Shown here in pieces: positions 10,196-21,596 of a stretch of DNA of 64,000 nucleotides (position 1 is the stretch's first letter; the number at the start of each line of letters is the position of its first letter). The notes beneath the pieces were generated by a model that saw only the letters and a program-made list of their open reading frames with translations, did no database searches and had not been told where the DNA came from. The position numbers and the translations under genes were made by a program. The DNA comes from Pyrrhoderma lamaoense (Eukaryota > Basidiomycota > Agaricomycetes > Hymenochaetales > Hymenochaetaceae). The stretch is taken from assembly GCA_002794735.1 (NCBI GenBank), contig NBAZ01000008.1, positions 62,001-126,000 on the forward strand, written 5' to 3'.

Positions 10196-12456
10196 TTAAT
10201 TAACTGAAAAAAGCTTAGAAATATAGCTCCTTAGACCAGATGTGCTTTTTACGAAAGCTCCGATCATACTATCCGGGCGGACAATGACGGCCACAGGGTC
10301 CTCCTCAACATCCTTGATCATATATCCGGTGAACGCATGTCCTTCATAATCTTTGAAGACGATGTGAGGTGACGATGTAGGATCTTCTGCGTTGTATGAA
10401 GATGCTAGAATAATCGCTACTTGAAGAGACCCTTCTCCAAACCTTGCAAAGGTGATAGTAGAGCTGCAATTTTCCCCTCATTCAGCGAGGAAACAAATAA
10501 CAGGATTGTGTGCTTATTTGGGCTAAAGAAGTCGAACAGACGAGTTACTCGATAGTCATCGTCAATTGGAACAAGCTGAAGGAGTCCGGGTGCATCTGGG
10601 GCTCGATCTCCTGCACGAACTTCCTCCTGGATATCTGCACCATAAGCACTGACAACTGTCTGATCTATAGGATCAGTATGATATTCATCATACAAAATTG
10701 GACTCCAGCGATAATTAACGTTGAGTTGGAAAAGTCGACGACCTCGGAAGTGCGGATCAGATTTCGGTGGGCTAGGACTGGCAGCTCGAGTTGGCTGGGG
10801 GTTGTGTGCTTGTTCAAGGTTCTTCTCCTCTGCGGCAATCTGTTTTTTGTAAATATCCGTCGTCATTTGCAACATCTCAGCTATGACTGGGACACGCTCG
10901 GCCTCGTATGTATCAAGAAGTGCCGGGGAGGAATAGCCCTTTAAAGCAAGGGCGAGTTTCCAGCCGAGGTTAAACTAATAAAAACGTCAACTACAATCTT
11001 GAATGAATATCAATACTGTCTCGCTGACCGAATCTTGAATACTAGAATTTAGACCCTGCCCTCCAGCTGGAGAATGAGTATGCGCAGCATCTGTGACGGG
11101 CGTTAGCTGCTAAATTTTAATATGAGCGAGCGATAATTACCTCCAACTAGAAATACATTCCCTTTCTTGAAGTTTGATGCAATACGCAAATTAGGCCTTT
11201 TCGTGATTCGTTCTAGTTGGACTATCGATGAAATTGACCTGGAAGCAACTTACCTCCACACTCCCTTCCAAGTAACATCCGAGACTACAAGCTCGGGTCT
11301 CTTAGTAATCCTCATCATCTCAGCTTGTATATACTCGAGATTTCTATCTTCGGGCTCTTCACGGTTTTTCTCTAGGAAAAGAAACTGAAACTTGTAAGGA
11401 AGACCTGTTCCGCGAAGTATGATACTAATATGATATACGAGTAATTGATGGGTATTCTCTTAGAAGATAGTAGAAGATAATTCACTCACGTTTCCAGGCC
11501 AGACTTAAACTCAAAGAAATCCTGTTGAGAACACATGATAAGTAAAGTCGTTTTCCCTCAGTGACAATGACCGTACGTACTGTTGTCACTTCTGATGCCT
11601 CGGTCAGACCTTTCAGGGTTGCATCAACAATAAAAACTCGGATATCACTCTCAGTGGTCCCAACAAAATCAACCCCCATAGTCTTTCGTACGATGCCTAA
11701 GTAATTATTAGACCATTTTTCTGACGAGACATCGAAACAGTGACCTACTATGACCCCCATCGGCTCCTATGAGATATTTGAATTGAGAAATCTCCTTTTC
11801 CTCCTTCCCTCCTACGGTCTTTACGATTTGCGCAGTCACTCCGTTATCGTCTTGTGTGAAGCCTACAAGGGATGTACCATACTCAACACGGCCTCCGAGC
11901 TTCTCGATTTCGGAACGCAAAATGGCCTGGTGCTTGTATTGTCCCAGCACAACACCCTGGGTCTATTTTATGAACGCATCAGCAGGTAAAGAAGCTTGAT
12001 AGACAGTTTCAATTACAATAGGAAATGCTGGTGTCGGGTCCACCTTCTCGAGCATCGCCATGGAGCGTAAGACTTTCCTTGAGTCCGATGGATCATAAAA
12101 GTGCATCACTGGCCATGGAGCACCAGCATTGACACTTGATCCTTCACTCCTAGAAAATGTTCAATTTCTAATGTTCGAGGCTACATGATAATTGTATGGC
12201 TGATAAATAATTCGGTAAGTAAGGTATATAAGAAGTCATACCATGACTCCTGGCCCTCTTTCTCCAACATATTGATCGATTTCCTTTTCTATGATACGAG
12301 CATTGATGCCATTCTTTAGGAGGGCAAGAGCCAGAACTAGACCAGAGGGTCCAGAACCAACCTAGGTTGAGAAATTAAATCATTTCTGAGACTCATGGCT
12401 CGGATTAAGTCATATAACCCATAGACACTTACAATCAGTACTTGAGAATCAGTCAT
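10196..12456 (-). CDS. FAD-dependent aromatic-ring monooxygenase (phenol 2-monooxygenase-like), two apparent frameshifts
   Basis: Multi-exon gene starting MTDSQVLI at 12456. Motifs in order: Rossmann GSGPSGLVLALAL (an intron interrupts just before it), ERGPGVM-PRTLEIEHFLG, VEYGTSLVGF, the DG motif GADGGHS, then W-R-PNLRIASNFKKG and the second FAD motif NVFLVGDAAHTHSPAGGQGLN. A C-terminal thioredoxin-like dimerisation domain follows (FFSPNKHTILLF). This is the PF01494 plus phenol-hydroxylase C-terminal architecture, using NAD(P)H and O2 to hydroxylate phenolics. Two joins need one base restored: after VKDQVS (about 12129-12131) and at the T run 10439-10441 before GEGSLQVAIIL. All other exon joins work. 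The gene sits between the two TLC copies. Confidence 0.8.
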
Positions 12457-12511
12457 TGACGAGAGAACAGCGAACGAGAAGTGATATAATGTTTTTTTTC
12501 TGTGCTATACT

Positions 12512-12538
12512 ACACACACACACACATATATATATATA
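12512..12538. repeat. (CA)n(TA)n microsatellite
   Basis: A run of about seven CA units passes directly into TA units, roughly 60 bases upstream of the monooxygenase ATG on the other strand. Confidence 0.9.
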
Positions 12539-13499
12539 GAAAATACGATACTTCAGAATACCTAATCTGCCGATGAAACTCGTAATTAAACTGAAATCAG
12601 CATTCTATCCTGCCTGATCCTCGGTGGCTGTGAATCCGGAAACCCATAGGTGAGAATATTCAAAACCGTTGGATAGGCCGCCGTTAGGCTTGTATTGGAC
12701 ATGAAACGACGCCGAGGAATTCGTAACGGAGCGCACTTCCTACTGATGTGTTAATTTAGTGTTTCCCTATATGCAAGTTATTTTTAGAAGGGCGGGCTAG
12801 TGATATTCTCAGATGGCGTGTACATCCGGCTGAATATATGTGTATACAGTAACAACGTAGTTCATCCCCACGCCACAACAGAGTGAAAAAAGTTCTAAAT
12901 TCATAAACTCGTATTCTTGTCTAATTTGATATGTTCCGTCACGCCTAACTTTATGTGATATATCCGCGATATTCTAGAATTTCTAGCATCGTTTCTTGTC
13001 ATGGTATTTCTTCAGGCGATATTGTGTTTACTAAGTCTGAATTATGTACATAATGTAGTTATCTTGATATTGACGTACTTAAGTTATTCTCATGCCACAG
13101 CAAATGCGTCTACTAGGGTACTTATACAAGTTTATGCATGTCCACGTACTAGATAGCTACACTTACTCATGTGGAAAGGCTAACCGCAGTATTCTCCGAC
13201 TTGCCAACGAATTCAGGATGGACTGTATTCAGGTACTTGGGATTCTGAGATGAGCATCATAAAGAATTATCAGCGTTTTCCCTCAGAAGGCTGGTCAGTT
13301 GTGTCTTAATCTGCATATCTGAGAAAGCTCTGGCTCAAGATTGAAAGTGATCTTTTAATTCAACTCGACGATACTACTTCTAGCTACCAATGATCAGTGT
13401 AAGGAAATCGTTAACACTAAGCGTGATACTCAGATACATGTCGTAGATCTACATTTGAACTCATAGAATAACACTCCAGATACGAGACTACTTATAAGC

Positions 13500-14210
13500 T
13501 ACTAGTTTACAGAGATTTCCTACTACCGACGGGGGTGCCCACCCACCCCCCGTCCACTGACTCCAAAGAGAACAGCCCCCGGTCTAAATTATTTTATCCA
13601 GCGTCAGTGCTCCGTTACGCTGCCTTATAGAGGAGTCCCAGTCCACTCTCCCCTTCCGCCAGGAGGCCTCCCGAAGGAAGTTCTTAGTATTACCTCCCAG
13701 CGCCCTGTCTAGTGGATATGTTTAACCAGCGTCCAAAGACCATTGCGCTGGTGGGGAGAGCCCCAGCCCTCTCTCCCCATGGACGCACGCCTCTTTGTTA
13801 GAGAGGTTTCCAAAATACGTGCGGCCACCCATTTAGAGATATGTTAGCAGGTACTCAGACAAGGATTACTTAGACTACTTACTGATGTCATGAGGGGAGA
13901 GGCTGATCGAGGCCATGGTCTAGAGGAGCGAAAGCTGGTAGGAAGAGAGGCAACTTGAGAAGTGGAGATGGTGAGGGAAGAAGAGAAAGAAGGATGGGGA
14001 ACGATCTCTTGGGAAACATAGTCTTATATGCATCCAGTCTCAGTGGGAATCTTTTGCCATTTCTCGACTATTAATGGCTGGTAGATTGAAGGGGCTGAAA
14101 TGCCAGACCTGGGAGGCTGGCCGACCTGCCAGTCGTAGTGAGACACTGGAGATCAGAAAATGCCGGACTTTAATACATACATACTGATAGATGGTGTGAG
14201 TCAGGATATT
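13500..14210 (-). mobile_element. possible solo LTR or transposon remnant
   Basis: A GC-rich island in AT-rich surroundings. It has a C/G-run segment (about 13527-13557), a CCAGCG...CGCTGG hairpin (about 13724-13752) and the similar phrase CCAGCGTC at two places. Read on the minus strand it looks like a compact Pol II promoter: CATATAAGACT at about 14020-14030, a CT-rich stretch, an ATGGCCTCG start near 13916, then GTAAGT. No open frame follows, and no transposase or gag domain was seen. LTRs often look like this, but clean TG...CA ends and target-site duplications were not found. It could also be a dead gene fragment. Confidence 0.25.
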
Positions 14211-14827
14211 AGAGTGCTACTTTAATGAAGCTTTGATTCTCTCCCTTTTCCCTTTGCAGGTACAGCATTGTTTAGTGGAGATTCTAGGTGCTCGTGTCAA
14301 GAACTTTATCTGGTGCTATCTTTTATTACTGTTGAAGGGGACTAGAATACACCTAGTTTCAAGATATGATACTTTTATCAGCGGCTGGATGTATACATGA
14401 TCGTTGAATCTTATCAAAACACGACAGACACATAAATAGCATATAGGGAAGGCAACCTCAAAGAGTTGTCTAGCCGCAATTAATTGAAACATAATTAAAT
14501 AGATTACTTGTCATATTACAAAATCACATGATCGCGATTCTGACTAACGTTTAGATAACACATTGCGTAAGCTCATGAGAGGAAACCTCCATTGAGATAA
14601 TCTTAGAAGAACCCTTCTTTAAGTGTATCGTGATTTTACGATGTATTCCTTACTCATTTAACAAAAGCCACAGAAAGCTACTTTAAGTTATGAAAAGTTC
14701 TGATAAACGAATTCTTACACTAGTTTCACAAGCGTACTACACACAGATTATGTTATAACGGAAGTGATAGATAAAAACTTCCTGTATACATACAACCTAT
14801 ACTACGGATATTTGACGAAGACACCAT

Positions 14828-16245
14828 TCATTGGTTTTTCTTTCCTGGTTTCGTGTTTTTGTCCTTCGAGCCCATCCTCTTCCTCAGTGCCGCAATCATC
14901 TTGAAGAACCAAAAGATGTTGAGACCATTCAGAATTACATTCCCGACACCGTAAACTAGAACCACTGGTAATGGAGTTTGATCTTTAATATCGAAAAGTG
15001 TTTTATAGAACTCTATGGACTAAGTAATTTATAAATGAAAGGAGGAATCAATAAATTAGGAAATTAAAGAGGCTGAGAGTCATTGAAGATTTGGCTTACT
15101 TGAATGGATCCATATATTAAGACGTACACCTGCGAACGATGTTAGAAGGAATATGCCATTAATCAGCTGGAAAGTAGATCCGGTGAGATTCATTTTATCA
15201 AGGAACCTAGATATGTGTTAAACCTATGCCGATGATTTATTAGGATATGTGCTTACCAGTGGATATTCAAGAAGGGGGTGCTTCTGCGTAATAAGTATTA
15301 TAGTCAAATTATGCTCTTGGATATGACAAGTGATACGCATTTTCACATACAATTCCCATAATAAGAACCGAGGCCATAGAATGCGATGAACGGTTTCTGA
15401 CAATGATTAATTAATATCAACCTTCCAAGTTATTGAGTCGAGTGGGACGTACAAATACAAGAAAGTATATGAAAAAACACACTAGACCTATCAATTAAAG
15501 AATCAATCAGTTAAATGAAAATTCACTGATAATCAAACGGGTATAAACAGAATCGGAAAAGATATTGATTTTTTTTTCGAGCTAGAATGATAGATGAAGT
15601 ACGAAGGAAGAAGTACCATGTACGACGAAGCCAATGTCGGAAAAGTGCCATAGAGATTCTAGAGTGTCCCATGCGAAGTAACCACAGGCGATACTAGCTA
15701 GTGTTCCTACACGGGGATCCCAACCATACGCGCGGTCTGCACCGAGTTCAGGAGAGTTGAGGCATCGGAAAGAATATGGGATTATTATCAGAGCGTGGAC
15801 GAGTGATACAACGTGAACATTCCTGTAGAGAGGGTTGTATGAGTAATTGATTATTTCTTCCGTCAGAAACTATGATAGTAGTAGTAAGGAAGAAGAGGTC
15901 ATGGTAGTAATGAGAGGGCAGTGCCAGATCAATTATTTTAATAGCTACAATAAGAGCGAAATAAGGAGAAAAAAGGAAGGAGGAGACGAACCAGTTATTT
16001 CTATCCCGGCCAGACCTTAGGCGACCATAACTTCCAGGGAAAAGCACCTTGCTTAGTATCGGCGAAATAACTATATGTACTGTCCAAAAGCAGATTGCAG
16101 AAGTGACGATATTAGGAGCGTATTCAGGAAGTTTTGTGAGTCCGAGTTGTTTTGCCAATGGGACTGAGGAGTCTCGTATCCGTTGAGCGAAAGTCTCGGA
16201 TAGTGAAGGTATATACTGTTAACCATTGGTTGACGTCGTGGTCGA
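14828..16245 (-). pseudogene. decayed second copy of the TLC-domain gene
   Basis: Every exon of the 8.4-9.7 kb TLC gene has a counterpart here with the same intron positions: LGLTKLPEYAPN, YGWDPRVG with ACGYFAWDT, a 35-nt exon, KPFIAFYG, STPFLNIHW, INGIFLLTSF, and VLVYGVGNVILNG ending KPGKKNQ at 14828. Lesions: the codon aligned with the initiator is TCG, not ATG; an in-frame TAA lies at 16219-16221; one base is lost near 15372-15374 (GGCCT versus GGACCT in the intact copy); and one base is gained at about 15113-15120. An alternative 5' exon could rescue the start, since AACAG near 16217 resembles an acceptor. It could not rescue the internal frame changes, which partly compensate each other. 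Most likely a pseudogene. Confidence 0.7.
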
Positions 16246-16801
16246 GGTTGAGCGCGTAGAATCTAAACTACGTGTGGACTCCGATCCTTTTCTCTACGCA
16301 GACAAAAACAGTAAAATAGCCGTCTATACGAGCGTAATGCTCATCTCAAGATAGCTAGGTCATCAAAATATGGACCCGGTTATCGGAACCTATGCTCATC
16401 GATATTAACCTGAGAATGGAGAGTGGAAAGAAGTCGAAGTTTAAATTTATTTATTCTGTTTTGTTGCTACAAAGCTTCCGCATGGTAACAGCCATATCCA
16501 ATCTTATCTTCCCTCTTTTTCAGAAGTTTATATTCTACAGGCGAAGAACTATTTATGCTACATACAGTGGCTATCATTCATATATACATTTACTTAAGCG
16601 CTAGTTTCGGAACAGTCGGGGACATAGGAATACATATAATTTGATCTGACAAGTATACGAACGGAGATTGAGCGCATGCTTCTTGATAATTGTGGAAACA
16701 CAGATGACCAGAGGAGACTGAATATGACTTTGAGTGTTAGATTAGACTTTCAGATGCGCAAATGGTAGAAAAAAAGAAGCGAATTCCCAGCAGCAGCAGA
16801 T
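16246..16801. other. intergenic, flank of the TLC copy
   Basis: No gene seen. The 16380-16417 segment matches the upstream flank of the intact TLC gene. A 70-codon plus-strand frame at 16392-16604 overlaps it and is AT-driven, without a family signature. Confidence 0.35.
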
Positions 16802-18070
16802 TCAATACTCAGAAAGTAAGTCACGTAGGAGCTTCTGTTTAGCCTTCCCATCCATTCCGGAAGATTTTGTGATATCTTTAGCCTTCTTGTCAATAACAGA
16901 AATAGTATCATCAAGCTCCGTAGGTATGTTATTGAGAGAGAAGAGTGCTTGATCAGCTTGTAGCCGTAAAGATAGTATTAGTCTGATTTAATCAACCTTG
17001 CAGACATGTATCTTATGCATACCACTTTTATCAATAGCGTCTCTAAGGTCTGACCAGAGTTGTTCCCGCTTTTGAAAGGCTTCCTTTAATTGTTGAAAGA
17101 GTTCTCGGACATTGTGCTATAGATTTAAATTTGAGTACTGGAGGGTAGTTAATGAAGGGGACAGGTTCATGGACCTGAGCATCTATATATGCCTGCCTAA
17201 GATCATCTTCGTTAGAAAGCGAGAGTTGTTCCACCTTCTTGCAGGCATCATCGAAGGACAAGACAGAAACACTAAGCAGCTGTTTTAAGAATTGTGCCTT
17301 ATTAGGTCGAGGCTTTGACATACCCGAACGAGACATCAACTTTCTGTTCCAAAGAGTTATGTACCTCCTTGACCTTTCGAGCTGCAGGTGCGATATTGTG
17401 AGCCAAATAGTGCTTCAGGGATTCTGCTTGAGCTTGCATTGGTCCTTCGAGTTGATAAGCTAAATCTGCTACCTTCTCTCGATCTGGTGTTTCAGAAGCA
17501 CTAAGGGCAACAGTAGCCCAGCTGCTTCGTATATCAGTTAGACCATTCCATATGTAATTACTTACTGTACATCTTGAAACCTAGCAACAAGGGTTTCTTC
17601 ATCGTCCCAGCCTTCATAGTCACTAACACTGCTACTACTTTCATTAGCAAGCCTATCAGAAAAATCTTCGAGGAGCTCAAATTCGGGGGAAATTGCATTG
17701 TTATTGCTGTCGATAGCACTTCTTTTTCCGATACAATTTTTTTCAGGGGATTCCTCACGAATAGTAGCCAGCTTTGACTTTGGAGCGAGAACGGGGCGCT
17801 TATAAGGAGACTGTCGAAGAGGCCTAAACCTGAACGGAGATCGATGTGATCTGCCCTTCTCGGCATGAGGCGGTGGCCTGAAGACTATCGTTGTCGCTTG
17901 TCAGATTTTAATGTAGAAAGGGGAAGAAGGAAGAACAAGTAGCTGCGTTTCATCCTTGAGGATACAGTACCTGATTTGCGAAGTGAGTTTACATCTTTAT
18001 TGCTGGATTTTGCCCATCTTCTAGCAGAGGGAGAGTTGTTGAGCTCGAGAGGAGTGCTAGCACGGACCAT
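16802..18070 (-). CDS. unrecognised coiled-coil protein with basic N-terminal region
   Basis: Starts MVRASTPLELNNSPSARRW at 18070. An intron leads to a basic, Pro/Arg-rich segment (SPFRFRPLRQSPYKRP), then an acidic region ending VSDYEGWDDEETLVARFQ. After further introns (about 17526-17570, 17287-17332 and others) come helical, coiled-coil-prone stretches: ADLAYQLEGPMQAQAESL, CKKVEQLSLSNEDDLR, LFQQLKEAFQKREQLW, and a C-terminus ending LLRDLLSEY at 16802. Splice phases join if the acceptors before TCTTCAGG (near 17887) and TGTTTCTG (near 17275) are used. The layout of a basic disordered head plus helical tail resembles chromosome or spindle proteins, but I do not recognise the family and assign no function. 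Confidence 0.6.
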
Positions 18071-18639
18071 TTTTCTTCTCTTCTCTCGGACAAGACTGCC
18101 AAGTTGATTCCGTATCTCTGAGCGTACAGGATACACGCTTGGACGTGATTGTGCGCAGGAGAATAGACGCGTCGAGTGTCGGTTAGTCGGTGATTTTGAC
18201 TTTTAAATGGGATTTATTAAATGTACACGTGATTTCCCACGGAGAGTGCATACGACCGAATGCACACACACATTGAGCAACTGACACACGCCCCGACCTT
18301 GAATCGCTCCCAGAAGTACAGCGTACTCCTATCTGAGACAGCGGCCGACCTCAGACTTCACGTCGCTCGTTGCAACGTCGTCAGCATCTGCCATCAAAAC
18401 GGGTATTTGTTCTTCTCTCCATCGAGGTGAGTTTAGTAAGTAGCACAGCTTGCATCAGAGCGGAGTTGATGGTTGGTTCCCTTTTTCCCTAGATAATTTG
18501 ACGGAACAACCTCCTTCTCATCCCCCTTTCTCCTCCATCACTAGCACTCTTACCACTACTCTGGCGTCTATTTGAAAGCTTTAAACTCCTGCCCTTCACC
18601 ACCCTAAATAAAGCATCAAGAAGAGGAAAGAGAGTAGCC
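18071..18639. promoter_or_regulatory. divergent promoter, unknown gene / G-gamma 1
   Basis: Contains a CACGTG E-box at 18226-18231. A likely 5'-UTR intron of the G-gamma transcript runs 18427-18492 (GAG|GTGAGT to CCCTAG), followed by a CT-rich leader up to the ATG. Confidence 0.5.
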
Positions 18640-19084
18640 ATGAATCGCCCACACAAGCAGTCTATGTCCGAACTCAAGCTTCGTCGCTTGATGGAACACA
18701 ATGCTCGTCTTAAGGAGGACCTTGCGCGCCCCCGGATTCGCGTTAGTGAAGCCAGCGCTAGGTATGTGCGCCTTTCTATTCACCTCACCGCTTGAACCCC
18801 CTCTTCAGCAACTGTCCATAATTACTCATATTCTTCCCTTCTCATTTTTTGGCTTTTAGTTTGATTCGATACTGCAGACAAACAAGGGACCATCTCGTAA
18901 GTTCATTCATTCATCTACTTAACAACGTATCTGTCTACCTGTCATTACGTTGGTCGTCCAACTTATTGTTACATTTGTGCTTTTAATATAGGTACCTTCC
19001 GTTTGGGGCCCAGTGAACAGAGGTGAAGACCCTTACGGACCGCAAAGACAACCGGGATTATGCGGCAGTTGTGTCGTACTATGA
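18640..19084 (+). CDS. heterotrimeric G-protein gamma subunit, copy 1 (CVVL end)
   Basis: Three exons encode 83 residues. Exon 1 gives [17 protein letters not shown] and the conserved helix through RIRVSEASA. Exon 2 gives [13 protein letters not shown], and exon 3 gives [16 protein letters not shown] with a C-terminus ending in CVVL. The GGL-type helix and the RYC..T.DHLVPSVWGP block are hallmarks of fungal Ste18-like gamma subunits. The CAAX box with Leu in the last position favours geranylgeranylation by general CAAX rules, and a further Cys lies three residues upstream of the CAAX Cys. The subunit pairs with G-beta at the plasma membrane in pheromone or nutrient signalling. The paralog at 23.3-23.9 kb has the same intron positions. 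Confidence 0.9.
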
Positions 19085-20116
19085 TCTATTGACTATGATC
19101 TTCCCTCTATCTCTTTTCTGTCACCTACACATCATGCGGTTCTCATGTTGCGGAAGCATGCTTTAAGCCCGGAGGAGGACATGTCATTTGGGTCTCCTTT
19201 TTTAGAAATGTTTGACTTATGTGTTTATACGAGCATACGAGCCGACGGACTCAAAACTATCTCCCTTCAATTTCCGGTTCTCTTTGTTGTCTTTCTCCTC
19301 GCTCTTTTTCTCCTCTCCATCAGTTTCTGTCGTTATCCTTTGTTCTTTGCAGCCTGAATCCCGGCTGTGGGTACTGTGTGTACCTGTACATGTATGTTTC
19401 TTGTTGTATCCCCCTCGATCCTCCTTAAACAAAACTCCACTGTATAGCCGCTATTTTCTTTTCTTTTCTTATTATTTTCTCTCTACAGTTCTAGTAACAC
19501 CTCCTTCCCCCCGGGCTTATCTTTATGCGTTGGTTCCCTCCTTCCTTTCCTTCACTATCTATTGGTCTCTTTCTGTCTCTATCTATAAAACAATAATAAA
19601 AAAGGGGAAAAAATACTTTTAAGTTCTATGAGCATGTGTTTTAGGCATTATCTTTTTTTGATAATCTTGGAGCACAGATGTACTACTTTTGATTTCCGAC
19701 TCGAATCAAGCGCTTCTTGTATACTAATCATAGCCCCTTTGGTATTACTCGATTTGAACACGTAGCGTGGAACTGCTTGTGATTGAGGCAGGGAAGAGTT
19801 TGGGGGGTGACTTGGAAACGAGAGTACACGTTGTATTTGTCATCAATGAAGTGTAATCCAATTAAATTGAATTAAATAGTTTAGCGCTTAAACACTAAAC
19901 TTAAAATACCATAAATATCTTTTTGTAACAGTTGACTATTAATCAGCTGTTACCTTTCAACGGAATCTATCGTAACTCAGACTTTGCCTTTGGGCTTTGG
20001 ACCTGGAGATTGACCTGAGCGGTCCCTGGAATAGAGAACACGTCCTTATTCTATCCTGTTCTATCTTATCAGATTCTATCAGATTCTGTTGAGATAACTG
20101 AATACGCACCTTGATT
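19085..20116. other. 1.0 kb intergenic, long T/C-rich 3' region of G-gamma 1
   Basis: Pyrimidine-rich on the plus strand from about 19260 to 19580, which produces overlapping spurious frames (e.g. 19212-19622) made of Ser/Phe/Leu runs. The 100 bases before the thioredoxin start contain a duplicated AGATTCT block (about 20070-20090). No gene called. Confidence 0.4.
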
Positions 20117-21596
20117 ATGTCTGCTTTGTTAAGGTCTGTTCAAAGGTCTTGTAGACCCACTCTAGTGTTGTCAAGGATCGGAACTGCGAATAGTGCGAGT
20201 AGAGCTGTGAGTGCATCTCGAAGTGGTGGTGGTGGTAGTGCCATTGTTAATGGTACAGCCCGAAGAGGGTTCCGATGGACTACGTGTAGGAAAGAACAAT
20301 ATTTAGATGCGGATAAAGCTGTGAGTTATACCATGTGCTTCAACCTCTCTCTTTACTATTCTTTTTGCTTACAGAGTGAATTATTAACTCACTTGCCGTT
20401 TTCACTTGCAACTCGTTGTTGATATTAACCGTCGCTTCCCTTCTGACCTCTTTGAATTATTTCCTGTGGGGGAGGGGATTCTTTGATATTTGTTTTGTAG
20501 ACGTTTGATAGAGCTGTGTTTGGTGAAAAGTCGAAAGGAAAAGTTGTCCTTGTGGACTTTTATGCAAAGTGAGTTAGGTTCACGTATTCACGTATTCCTT
20601 TCTATCATTCCTCATTTTGCCTCAATGTACGCTGTACACGGAGGACGTACCTATAAGAAGTATGAAAAGTGTGAATATAGTAACTGATGAAGTTGCTTTA
20701 TTTTGTTTTGCCTTTTCGTTATGTTAACTGTCTTACCTCCGATATACATACTTCCGTCTATCTGTTCTCCGTTTCACCTGACGATATCTACTTCTGACAA
20801 TCTCGACTTCTTCCCCCTCTAACAAATCAGCTGGTGTGGACCATGCAAGATGTTAAGCCCCATACTCGAACGGCTTACCGCACCCAGTTCCGAGACGGTG
20901 CAAACGCAAACGGGATCTGGATGTTCAGTGGATCTCGTCACTGTGGACACAGACGTAGAACCTGAGTTGGCTATGGAGTATAACGTTCGTCTTGTCTCCT
21001 TCCTTTTTCTTTTCTTCTTCTTCCTTTAGTCCTTTTTTTTTATTTCTTCCACATCTCATATACTCCCTTAAGTAGCTGCTTAACATGATTTCTGAGATTT
21101 TGTTTATTGGTTTTTGGGTTGCGATATTCTTACTGACTTTTTCTATTTTCCCTTCTCCTTCTTGCCTCAACCTTGTTATTGTAACCACTAATATTGGATT
21201 CTGCAGGTACGTTCACTACCAACCGTACTTGCGTTCAAAGATGGGAAAGTAGTGAGTCAATTCGTAGGGGCTATTCCTGAGCCACACGTTAAAAGGTAAT
21301 GTTGTTTATAATTTTACGAATTCAACTCTACTCCTCCTCTCTCTCCTCTCTCTTCTATCCAAATTTATCTCATCTATTAACGTTATGCTATATGCGATAA
21401 TAATGATAATGATGCCCCCCCCAACCCTCGTTGTCATGTACATGTATATTCACATTGATCGCTTCCCCCTCCTCCTCCCCTTTTTTTCATTTATCTGTCT
21501 GTCCCCCGAGAGAGAGAGAGAGAGAGAAATTGTGTGTCTTGGTTACTAATGACACGAAACTTAATTTAAAATTCCAGGTTCTTATCTCAGCTCTAA
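20117..21596 (+). CDS. thioredoxin, probably mitochondrial
   Basis: Exon 1 (20117 to about 20320) encodes an Arg/Ser-rich, acid-poor presequence (MSALLRSVQRSCRPTLVLSR) typical of matrix targeting. Then come TFDRAVFGEKSKGKVVLVDFYAN, the active site WCGPCKMLSP (exon from about 20831) and, after a long intron, VRSLPTVLAFKDGKVV with the conserved cis-Pro of RSLPT. The final exon is only RFLSQL (21579-21596). The domain has normal thioredoxin length apart from the leader and an insertion (SSETVQTQTGSGCSVDL) after helix 2. It reduces protein disulfides with thioredoxin reductase. It sits between the two inverted G-gamma genes. Confidence 0.9.
21508..21527. repeat. (GA)n microsatellite in thioredoxin intron
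   Basis: About ten GA units inside the last intron of the thioredoxin gene. Confidence 0.9.

Larger units (their letters stand above)
12457..14827. other. 2.4 kb intergenic region with a GC-rich island
   Basis: It begins with a CA/TA microsatellite at 12512-12538 beside the monooxygenase start. From 12540 to about 13500 and from 14230 to 14827 it is AT-rich without genes. The middle part, about 13500-14210, is different and is listed separately. Confidence 0.4.

Noticed and set aside
11210..11280. Apparent extra frameshift in the monooxygenase before NLRIASNF
   Set aside because: Using the acceptor ending AAAAG, just before GCCTAATTTG, gives WR-PNLRIASNF in frame; no lesion is needed.
19212..19622. 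136-codon plus-strand ORF after G-gamma 1
   Set aside because: Translation of a T/C-rich 3' flank (Ser, Phe, Leu runs) with overlapping ORFs in other frames; no family signature.
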